From the NCBI RefSeq assembly GCF_000226955.1, contig NZ_AGFU01000050.1, positions 23,581-87,580 on the forward strand: DNA of 64,000 bases, read 5' to 3'. Positions within the stretch are counted from its first letter, which is position 1; every line of letters starts with the position of its first letter. A program made the position numbers and the translations under genes. The notes beneath the pieces were generated by a model that worked only from the letters and a program-made list of their open reading frames with translations, was not told the origin of the DNA and made no database searches. Positions 8,615-15,349 of this stretch are shown here, in pieces. This stretch comes from Sphingomonas elodea ATCC 31461 (GTDB lineage: Bacteria; Pseudomonadota; Alphaproteobacteria; Sphingomonadales; Sphingomonadaceae).

Positions 8615-10690
8615 ATGGATCTCGCCCGCCTGCTTACCCCCCGTTCGGTCGCCATCGTCGGCGCTTCCGAGAAACCCGGCGCGCTGGGCGCGACGGTGCT
8701 CGCCAACCTCGTCCGCCACGGCTTTGCGGGCGACATCCACCTGATCAACCCCAAGCGCGACACGATCGAGGGGCGGCCCTGCCTCGCCTCGATCGACCAG
8801 CTGCCGGAAGGCGTCGACGCCGCCATCCTCGCCATCCCCGGCCCCGCCGTGCTCGACGCGATCCGGGCGCTGGCCGCGCGCGGCGTGGGTGCCGCGATCA
8901 TCTTCTCGGCCGGGTTCGCCGAGGGCGGTGCGGACGGGCTGGCGGCGCAGGCCGAAGTGGCACGCATCGCCCGCGAGCACGGCATGGTGGTGGAAGGGCC
9001 GAACTGCCTCGGCCTTACCAACAATGTCGCCGGCGTCCCCCTCACCTTCGTCGAGATGCCACCGCTCGACGTGACGGGCCTCCCCTGCGTCGGCATCGTC
9101 TCGCAGTCCGGCGCGATGGCGGCGGTGCTCGGCACCACGCTGACGGCCAAGCAGCTCGGCGTCTCGGCCTGGATCTCGACCGGCAACGAAGCGGCCTCCG
9201 GCGTCGAGGATTATGTCGCCTGGCTGATCGACGAGCCGAACACGCGCGTGATCGCGATGATCGTCGAGCAGTTTCGCAAGCCGGCGCGCTTTCTGGAACT
9301 CGCGGCGCAGGCCAAGGCGGCGGGCAAGCCGATCGTGCTGCTCCACCCCGGCACGTCGAGCGCCGCGCGCGACAGCGCCGCGACGCATACCGGCGCCATG
9401 GCGGGCGACTGGTCGCTGATGAAGACCAAGGTCACCCGCGCCGGTGTGGTGGTGGTCGAAAGCCTGGAGGAGCTGGGCGACGTTGCCGAGATCCTCGCGC
9501 GCACCCCGCCGCTGCCGCAGGGCGGCGTGGCGGTGCTGGCGGAATCGGGCGCGTTCAAGGCGCTGACGCTCGACCTCGCCGAGCGGATCGGCATGCCGCT
9601 GCCGGCGATCGGCGGCGCGACCCATGACGCGATCCGCGCGACGCTGCCGGACTTTATCGGCGTTTCCAACCCCATGGACCTCACCGCGCAGGCGCTGGTC
9701 GATCCCGACCTGTACCGCCGCACGCTGGACCCGCTGCTCGCCGACCCGGCCTATGCGGCGGTGGTGCTGGGCATCATCCAGACGGACGCGGGCACCTGCG
9801 CGCGCAAGTTCCCGCCGATCACCGAAGCGGTGCGGGCGCTTGCCCCGACCAAGCCGGTGATCTTCGCCGGGCTGGACGAAGGCGCACCGGTGCCGCCGGA
9901 GATGATCGCGGCGCTGCACGCCGAGAACGTCCCCTATTTCCCCACCGCCGACCGCGCCTTCCGCGCGCTGACGCGCCTGCTCGAGCCCGAGCGGCACCAG
10001 GCGGTGGAGGCCGCGACGCCGGTGGCTATCGAGCTGCCGAACGGCGTGGTGCCCGAATATCTGGCGAAGCGCGCGCTCGCCCCGCTCGGCATCCCGTTCC
10101 CGCCGGGCGACTTCGCCCAGACCCCGGACGAAGCCGTCGCGATCGCGGAACGGGTCGGCTATCCGGTTGCGCTGAAGGCACAGGCGGTAGCGCTCAGCCA
10201 CAAGAGCGACGCGGGCGGGGTGATCCTCTCCATCGCCGACGAAGCGGCGCTGCGGGCGGCGTGGCGGAAACTCTATGCCAATGTCGCGGCTTATGATGCC
10301 GGCATCCTGCTGGACGGCGCGGTGGTCGAGGCGATGGGCGAACGCGGCGTCGAGCTGATCGTCGGCGCGCGCAACGATCCCGAATGGGGGCCGGTGATCC
10401 TGGTCGGCCTGGGCGGGGTGACCGCCGAGCTGATGAAGGACGTGTGCCTGCTGCCCCCGGACCTCACCCGCGAGAGCATCGTCGCAGCGCTCCGCCGGTT
10501 GAAGGGCGCGGCGCTGTTCGACGGCTATCGCGGCAGCCCGGCGGTGGACCTCGATGCAGTGGCGGCGATCGTGCAGACGCTCGGCCGGCTGCTCGCCGGC
10601 ACGCCGGCCCTTCGCGAGATCGACCTCAATCCGGTGATCGCCCGTCCCGACGGGGCGGTGGCGCTCGACGCGCTGATGCTGACCGCCTGA
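8615..10690 (+). CDS. ferA: Feruloyl-CoA synthetase, NDP-forming acyl-CoA synthetase type
   Basis: Activates ferulate or p-coumarate with CoA and ATP. 691 residues in the order of NDP-forming acyl-CoA synthetases: CoA-binding domain (about 5-130, LLTPRSVAIVGASEKPGALG), succinyl-CoA-ligase-like domains (about 145-450) with the likely phosphorylated histidine H258 in THTGAMAG, and a C-terminal ATP-grasp domain (about 470-690; VALKAQAVALSHKSDAGGV, DLNPVIA). This is the type used by FerA of Sphingobium SYK-6 rather than the AMP-forming Fcs of pseudomonads. It follows HCHL by 35 bases in one operon, which makes hydroxycinnamates the likely substrates. Followed by a strong hairpin at 10703-10743. 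Confidence 0.88.
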   Translation: MDLARLLTPRSVAIVGASEKPGALGATVLANLVRHGFAGDIHLINPKRDTIEGRPCLASIDQLPEGVDAAILAIPGPAVLDAIRALAARGVGAAIIFSAGFAEGGADGLAAQAEVARIAREHGMVVEGPNCLGLTNNVAGVPLTFVEMPPLDVTGLPCVGIVSQSGAMAAVLGTTLTAKQLGVSAWISTGNEAASGVEDYVAWLIDEPNTRVIAMIVEQFRKPARFLELAAQAKAAGKPIVLLHPGTSSAARDSAATHTGAMAGDWSLMKTKVTRAGVVVVESLEELGDVAEILARTPPLPQGGVAVLAESGAFKALTLDLAERIGMPLPAIGGATHDAIRATLPDFIGVSNPMDLTAQALVDPDLYRRTLDPLLADPAYAAVVLGIIQTDAGTCARKFPPITEAVRALAPTKPVIFAGLDEGAPVPPEMIAALHAENVPYFPTADRAFRALTRLLEPERHQAVEAATPVAIELPNGVVPEYLAKRALAPLGIPFPPGDFAQTPDEAVAIAERVGYPVALKAQAVALSHKSDAGGVILSIADEAALRAAWRKLYANVAAYDAGILLDGAVVEAMGERGVELIVGARNDPEWGPVILVGLGGVTAELMKDVCLLPPDLTRESIVAALRRLKGAALFDGYRGSPAVDLDAVAAIVQTLGRLLAGTPALREIDLNPVIARPDGAVALDALMLTA

Positions 10691-10702
10691 GTTCCCCGGG
10701 GA

Positions 10703-10743
10703 GGGCCGTCGGTATGGGGACCCCTATCCCATACCGGCGGCCC
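10703..10743. terminator. Strong hairpin between convergent genes
   Basis: A 16-base stem (10703-10718 with 10728-10743, one G-U wobble) and a 9-base loop, 12 bases after the ferA stop and 7 bases before the stop of the convergent hydrolase. No T-run on either side, so it could be a bidirectional Rho-assisted terminator or 3'-end stabiliser. Confidence 0.5.
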
Positions 10744-10750
10744 GACAGGA

Positions 10751-11476
10751 CTAGGCCGACGCCGCGGCATCGCCGAGCAGGCCGTTCGCCACCGCCCAGT
10801 CGCGGATCGCCGCGGCGGTTGCCTCCGGCACCTCCACCGGCAGCATATGCCCCGCGCCCACGATGATCCGGAGCATTGCCTGGGGGGCCAGCGCGTGCAT
10901 CGCCTCGTGCTGCGCCGGCGGCGACCAGCGATCGTGATCGGCCGAAAGCAGCAGCACCGGGCCGCCATAACCGGCCAGCACCGGACCCGCATCGGCGCGG
11001 CCGAGCAGCGCGGCAATCTGGCCGAGATAGGCCTGCAGCGAATAGGTCTCCACCATGGCTCGCAGATCCGGCATCAGTGCCGCGACCCGATCGGGCGCCG
11101 CACCCATCATCGGCGGTAGCCAGGCCTCGGCCAGCGCGGCCATGCCCTGGCCGCGGGCGATGTCGATCATCCGCTGCCGCCCGGCCGCCTCGCTTTCCGC
11201 AGGCGGATGCACACCGGTATTGGCCAGTACCAGCCCCGCGATCCGCCCGGGCGCCTGCCGCACCGCCTCCAGCGCGACGCGACCGCCCATCGAATGGCCG
11301 ACCAGCACCAGCGGGCCTTCCGTTTCCGCCAGCACCGACTCCGCCATCACCGCGAGCGACTCGAAACCCGGAAACGCGACGATCCGTCCCGGCAGCGCCT
11401 CCGCCACCGGCGCCCATACCCGCGCATCGCTAAGCAATCCGCAGAGAAAAACGAAGCTGGGCAACGGCTTGGACAT
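10751..11476 (-). CDS. Alpha/beta hydrolase in the hydroxycinnamate cluster
   Basis: Cytoplasmic alpha/beta-fold hydrolase, 241 residues. Nucleophile elbow GHSMGG, acid in LLLSADHDRW, catalytic histidine in VGAGHMLPVE, oxyanion region FLCGLLSDARVW. The start ATG at 11476 has AAGGAGG upstream; longer frames are antisense to the neighbouring HCHL gene. It is divergent from the second HCHL gene, with a putative MarR operator between them, so it probably belongs to the same regulon. It could hydrolyse feruloyl or chlorogenate-type esters or act as a thioesterase; the sequence does not decide. No signal peptide. Confidence 0.82.
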   Translation of the reverse strand: MSKPLPSFVFLCGLLSDARVWAPVAEALPGRIVAFPGFESLAVMAESVLAETEGPLVLVGHSMGGRVALEAVRQAPGRIAGLVLANTGVHPPAESEAAGRQRMIDIARGQGMAALAEAWLPPMMGAAPDRVAALMPDLRAMVETYSLQAYLGQIAALLGRADAGPVLAGYGGPVLLLSADHDRWSPPAQHEAMHALAPQAMLRIIVGAGHMLPVEVPEATAAAIRDWAVANGLLGDAAASA

Positions 11477-11530
11477 GGACAACCCTCCTTGCGGGCAGAT
11501 CGAACGCTGCCCCTTCCCGAACGGCTTATT

Positions 11531-11549
11531 GTATGCCAATGATACATTC
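11531..11549. promoter_or_regulatory. Putative MarR operator, site 1
   Basis: GTATGCC-AAT-GATACATTC, containing TGTAT and ATACA inverted half-sites (11530-11546), between the divergent hydrolase and second HCHL genes and 26 bases before the HCHL start. The same sequence, differing only in the three central bases, recurs at 12846-12864 directly before the MarR gene at 12387-12833. The repeat pair is seen directly; the binding protein is inferred. Confidence 0.6.
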
Positions 11550-11575
11550 AAACGGCAATCGATGGAGAGGTTCGG

Positions 11576-12400
11576 ATGATCACCAAGGACGGCGTTTCGT
11601 ATCGCGTCGAGGACCGCATCGCATGGGTCTATTTCGCCCGGCCCGAAAAACGCAACGCGATGAACCCCGCGCTCAACCGGCGCATGGCGGAAGTGTTCGA
11701 CGAGCTCGAGTTCCGCGACGATGTCGGCGTGCTGGTGCTGGGGGGCGAGGGCAATGCCTGGTCCGCCGGCATGGATCTCAAGGAATATTTCCGCGAAACC
11801 GAGGCGCAGGGGCTGGGCGGCATCCGCAAGTCGCAGCGCGAAAGCTATGGCTGGTTCCGCCGCCTGCGCTGGTTCCAGAAGCCGACGATCGCGATGGTGA
11901 ATGGCTGGTGCTTCGGCGGCGGCTTCGGCCCGCTGTTCGCCTGCGACCTGGCGGTGGCGGCGGACGATGCCAAATTCGGGCTCAGCGAGATCAACTGGGG
12001 CATCCTGCCGGGCGGCGGCGTCACCAAGGTCGTGGTCGACCTGCTGCCGATGCGCGACGCGATGTGGCTGACGCTGACCGGCGACCTGATCGACGGCCGC
12101 CAAGCCGCCGCCTGCCGGCTGGTCAACGAGAGCGTACCGCTCGACCGGCTGGAGGCGCGCACCCGCGAAATCGCCGAGCTGCTGCTGAAGAAGAACCCCG
12201 TCGCGCTCAAATTCGCCAAGGATGCCGTGCGCCGGGTAGGCAATCTCACCTATGACGAGGCCGAGGACTATCTGGTCCGGATGCAGGAGGCGGCGAACTT
12301 CCACGACAAGAGCGAGGGCCGCAAGGAAGGCATCCGCCAGTTCATCGACGAGAAGAGCTACAAGCCGGGCCTCGGCGCCTACGACCTCAATCGCGGCTGA
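11576..12400 (+). CDS. Hydroxycinnamoyl-CoA hydratase-lyase, copy 2
   Basis: Second crotonase-fold HCHL paralogue, 274 residues, very similar along its whole length to the copy at 7743-8579. Conserved features: RPEKRNAMNPALNR, WSAGMDLKEYFRE, VNGWCFGGGFGPL, FGLSEINWGI with Glu138, and GIRQFIDEKSYKPGLGAYD. Like copy 1 it has Gly (118) and Val (234) at the positions of Ser123 and Tyr239 of Pseudomonas HCHL. ATG at 11576 is preceded by GGAGAGG. It has its own promoter region with MarR operator site 1, so it is regulated apart from the ferA operon and may serve a different hydroxycinnamate. Its end overlaps the convergent MarR gene by 14 bases. Confidence 0.9.
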   Translation: MITKDGVSYRVEDRIAWVYFARPEKRNAMNPALNRRMAEVFDELEFRDDVGVLVLGGEGNAWSAGMDLKEYFRETEAQGLGGIRKSQRESYGWFRRLRWFQKPTIAMVNGWCFGGGFGPLFACDLAVAADDAKFGLSEINWGILPGGGVTKVVVDLLPMRDAMWLTLTGDLIDGRQAAACRLVNESVPLDRLEARTREIAELLLKKNPVALKFAKDAVRRVGNLTYDEAEDYLVRMQEAANFHDKSEGRKEGIRQFIDEKSYKPGLGAYDLNRG

Positions 12401-12833
12401 GCGGGGCGTGGATCCGGTGCAGCAACGCAAGCAGCGCCGTACGCTCGGCATCGTCCAGGTCGGCGAGCAGCGGCGCTTCGGATTCGCGCAGCCGCGCGAT
12501 CATCTCCGGCAGCTGCGTCGCGCCCTCGCAGGTCAGGTGCAGCGCGTGGCTGCGCAGGTTCCGCCCCGGACGGCGCTCGACCAGCCCGCGCTCGACCAGC
12601 AGGTTGACCAGCTTCATCGCGCTGGCCCGGTTGATCGAGAGCGCACGGCCCAGCGCGGACTGGTCGAGGCCCGGCTGGCTGCGGATCAGCGCCAGCGCCG
12701 TCACCCGCGCGGGCGAGATGCCATAGGGGGCCAGCGCGGCGTGCGCGGCCTCCATCAGGCGCAGGCGGGCCATCTGCAGCTGATAGCCGATCAGCATGTC
12801 GAGTTCGGGGTCCTGGGCTATGGTCTGGGTCAT
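12387..12833 (-). CDS. MarR-family transcriptional regulator, second of the cluster
   Basis: Winged-helix regulator of 148 residues with LDQSALGRALSINRASAMKLVNLLVERGLV as DNA-recognition region and GRNLRSHALHLTCEG as wing. The start is ATG at 12833 (MTQTIAQDPEL); a TTG three codons upstream is possible but less likely. Operator-like site 2 begins 13 bases upstream of the start, and a near-identical site lies before the second HCHL gene, so autoregulation plus control of that gene and the hydrolase is the likely scheme. Divergent from the aldehyde dehydrogenase gene, which the same site could also control. Confidence 0.87.
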   Translation of the reverse strand: MTQTIAQDPELDMLIGYQLQMARLRLMEAAHAALAPYGISPARVTALALIRSQPGLDQSALGRALSINRASAMKLVNLLVERGLVERRPGRNLRSHALHLTCEGATQLPEMIARLRESEAPLLADLDDAERTALLALLHRIHAPLSRD

Positions 12834-12845
12834 CTTGTCCAATCG

Positions 12846-12864
12846 GTATGCCTGGGATACATTC
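12846..12864. promoter_or_regulatory. Putative MarR operator, site 2
   Basis: GTATGCC-TGG-GATACATTC, identical to site 1 at 16 of 19 positions with changes only in the central triplet; GTAT and ATAC form the inverted half-sites. Lies in the divergent gap between the MarR gene and the aldehyde dehydrogenase at 12914, 49 bases before the latter. Confidence 0.6.
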
Positions 12865-12913
12865 TGGGAAAATAGAAGATCCGCCGCCGCGAGTCGCGGC
12901 CTGTTTTAGGAGA

Positions 12914-14341
12914 ATGGCTTTGGAACGCACCTTCAAGCTGCTGATCAATGGCGAGGCCGTCGACGGCGCCTCGCAGTTCGACGTGATCAATCCCGCCACC
13001 GCCGAGCCCTTTGCGCGCTGCCCCAAGGCGGACGCCGATCAGCTGAACGCCGCCGTCGCTGCCGCCAAGGCCGCCTTCCCCGCCTGGGCCGCGACGCCGA
13101 TCGAGGAACGCGCGGCCAAGGTCGAGGCGGTCGCCGCGCGGTTGCAGGAGCGGCTGAGCGAATTCGCCAGCCTGCTCACCAGCGAACAGGGCAAGCCGCT
13201 CGACCAGGCGACCGGCGAGGTGATGGGCACGGTGTTCACCCTGCGCGCCTTCACAGAAATGCGTCCGGAAACCAAGGTGCTGCGCGATGAGGGCGGCAAT
13301 CGCATCGTCGAGCATCGCACCCCGCTGGGCGTGGTCGCGGCGATCACGCCGTGGAACTTCCCGATGATCCTTGCCGCCAACAAGATCGGCCCGGCGCTGG
13401 TCGCCGGCAATACCATGGTACTCAAGCCGGCGCCGACGACGCCGCTCACCACGCTGCTGATGGGCGAGATCTTCGCCGAACTGCTGCCGCCGGGCGTGAT
13501 CAACATCATCTGCGACCAGAACGATCTGGGCGCGCTGCTCACCACCCATCCCGATGTCGCGAAGATCGCCTTCACTGGATCGACCGCCACCGGCAAGAAG
13601 GTGATGGCGAGCGCCGCCGACGGCGTGAAGCGCGTGACACTGGAGCTGGGCGGCAACGACGCCGCGATCGTGCTCGACGATGTCGAGCCGGCGCTGGCGG
13701 CCAGGAAGGTCTTCCAGGGCGCGATGTACAATGCCGGGCAGATCTGCGTCGCGGTGAAGCGCGCCTATGTGCCCGAGGGGATGTACGAGGAATTCTGCGA
13801 CGAGATCGCCGAACTGGCCCGCAACACGGTGGTCGATGATGGCGCCAAGCAGGGTGCCAAGGTCGGCCCGGTCCAGAACGCGATGCAGTTCGAGAAGGTG
13901 AAGGCGCTGATCGAGGATGCCAAGGAGCGCGGCACCGTGCTGGCCGGCGGCGATGCGCTCGATCGGCCCGGCTATTTCATTCCGCCGACGATCGTCCGCG
14001 ATCTCGACGACGACGCCCCGCTGGTCCGCGAAGAGCAGTTCGGACCGGTACTGCCGGTGCTGAAGTACAGCGATATCGACGAGGTCATCGCCCGCGCCAA
14101 TGATTCCGAATACGGGCTGGGCGGCACGATCTGGGGTCGCGACGTCGCGCGGGCGACCGAAGTGGCGATGAAAATCGACAGCGGCACGGTGTGGGTGAAC
14201 CAGCACCTCGCCATTGACCCCCGCATCCCGTTCCGCGGATCGAAGCAGTCGGGCCTCGGCGGCGAGCTCGGCCAGGCGGGGCTGCACGAATATACCCAGG
14301 CGCACATCGTCAACGCCGTCGAGCTGGAGCCGGCCGCCTGA
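12914..14341 (+). CDS. NAD(P)-dependent aldehyde dehydrogenase
   Basis: Aldehyde dehydrogenase superfamily enzyme, 475 residues, with ITPWNFPMIL, FTGSTATGKKV, general base E244 in LELGGND and nucleophile C278 in NAGQICVAV. It is a different subgroup from the vanillin dehydrogenase at 6293. Its position beside the hydroxycinnamate regulon and a MarR operator suggests an aromatic or short-chain aldehyde substrate, but the sequence alone does not give it. AGGAG sits only one base before ATG 12914; a TTG two codons on (12920) has better spacing and may be the true start. The frame open from 12848 overlaps the operator and is unlikely to be translated. Confidence 0.85.
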   Translation: MALERTFKLLINGEAVDGASQFDVINPATAEPFARCPKADADQLNAAVAAAKAAFPAWAATPIEERAAKVEAVAARLQERLSEFASLLTSEQGKPLDQATGEVMGTVFTLRAFTEMRPETKVLRDEGGNRIVEHRTPLGVVAAITPWNFPMILAANKIGPALVAGNTMVLKPAPTTPLTTLLMGEIFAELLPPGVINIICDQNDLGALLTTHPDVAKIAFTGSTATGKKVMASAADGVKRVTLELGGNDAAIVLDDVEPALAARKVFQGAMYNAGQICVAVKRAYVPEGMYEEFCDEIAELARNTVVDDGAKQGAKVGPVQNAMQFEKVKALIEDAKERGTVLAGGDALDRPGYFIPPTIVRDLDDDAPLVREEQFGPVLPVLKYSDIDEVIARANDSEYGLGGTIWGRDVARATEVAMKIDSGTVWVNQHLAIDPRIPFRGSKQSGLGGELGQAGLHEYTQAHIVNAVELEPAA

Positions 14342-14370
14342 GCGCGGTCGAGCATTTCACCACCCAGGGG

Positions 14371-15258
14371 GTGCCGCTCCAGCGGCGGCACCTCTTCTGG
14401 CGCGACATCGTCGCCGAAGCCTTTCCGGGCATGACCGCCATCGCTCCGGAAGGCATCCGCGCCGATCTCGCCCGGTGGAACCTGGGTCCGGTGGGCCTCG
14501 CCCGCGCCCGCAGCGCGCGGGCGCAGGTGCGGCGCGAGGGCAACCGCGACGGGCATAACCTGCTGCTCCATCTACAGCGCCGCGGACGGCTGACGATGCT
14601 GCACGGCGATACCGCCGTTTCGGGTGGCATGGGCGACATCCTGATCGCCGACGACAGCCGGCCCTATGCGATCGACATTTCGGACGCGAACGAGTGCCTG
14701 ATCCTGCAAGTGCCCGCAGCGTTGCTCGGCGACGGCATCGGGCTCGGCCCGCTGCACGGCCGGCTGCTATCGGGACAGGACCCTCACGTCGCCTTTCTCA
14801 ACCATATGCTGCTGGGACTCTGGGACCAGCGCGCGATGCTCGGCGCCGTCGATGACGGCGTGGGCGAGCTGCTGGTCGACGCGACGCGGCTGGTCTGCCG
14901 CCAGCAGCGCCGTGCTTCCTTCATCGCCGGCGGCGCCGAGACGCCGGTCGCCTATGCGCTGCGCCACCTCAGCGATCCCGAGCTCGGCACCGCGAGCCTG
15001 TGTGCGGCGACCGGGCTCAGCCCGCGTGCGGTGCAAAAGGCATTCCTCCGCGAAACCGGCCTCACCCCCACCGCCTTCGTCACCGATCGCCGCCTTACCC
15101 GCGCGGCCGAGCTGCTGGTGACGGAGCCCGGCCGCAGCGTGACCGACATCGCCTTCGCGCTCGGCTTCAACGATGCAGCGTTTTTCAGCCGCTGCTTCCG
15201 CCGCCGCTTCGGCACCACCCCACGCGAATGGCGCTGCAAGGGTGCGCGTCCGTCCTGA
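14371..15258 (+). CDS. AraC-family transcriptional regulator
   Basis: Activator-type regulator, about 295 residues. An N-terminal AraC-binding-like domain (RHLFWRDIVAEAF through about 190) is followed by two helix-turn-helix motifs, LCAATGLSPRAVQKAFLRETG and the family signature VTDIAFALGFNDAAFFSRCF with RRRFGTTPREWR. The start is uncertain. GTG 14371 is given, but homologous-looking codons (VEHFTTQGVPLQ) continue upstream to a CTG at 14338 that overlaps the aldehyde dehydrogenase stop and has GGAG at suitable spacing, so a rare CTG start is possible. Probably co-transcribed with the dehydrogenase. It could control the TonB receptor operon downstream. Confidence 0.87.
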   Translation: MPLQRRHLFWRDIVAEAFPGMTAIAPEGIRADLARWNLGPVGLARARSARAQVRREGNRDGHNLLLHLQRRGRLTMLHGDTAVSGGMGDILIADDSRPYAIDISDANECLILQVPAALLGDGIGLGPLHGRLLSGQDPHVAFLNHMLLGLWDQRAMLGAVDDGVGELLVDATRLVCRQQRRASFIAGGAETPVAYALRHLSDPELGTASLCAATGLSPRAVQKAFLRETGLTPTAFVTDRRLTRAAELLVTEPGRSVTDIAFALGFNDAAFFSRCFRRRFGTTPREWRCKGARPS

Positions 15259-15269
15259 TCGCGGTGCGC

Positions 15270-15286
15270 GCCCGTCCAAGACGGGC
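15270..15286 (+). terminator. Short hairpin after the AraC gene
   Basis: Perfect 7-base stem GCCCGTC/GACGGGC with a CAA loop, 11 bases after the AraC stop. No T-run follows, so intrinsic termination would be weak. Confidence 0.35.
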
Positions 15287-15303
15287 CGCCGGGTCCGCGC
15301 TAG

Positions 15304-15346
15304 CCTCTCCCCATAAGCGCCGCAGAAGGCGTGTCATCGGGAGAGG
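15304..15346 (+). promoter_or_regulatory. Leader helix that could mask the TonB receptor ribosome site
   Basis: CCTCTCCC at 15304-15311 is fully complementary to GGGAGAGG at 15339-15346, the ribosome-binding site of the receptor gene starting at 15350. Between them CGCC and GGCG can form an inner stem. If this region is transcribed, the ribosome site would be paired. A regulatory role is inferred from the pairing alone. Confidence 0.35.
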
Positions 15347-15349
15347 AAA

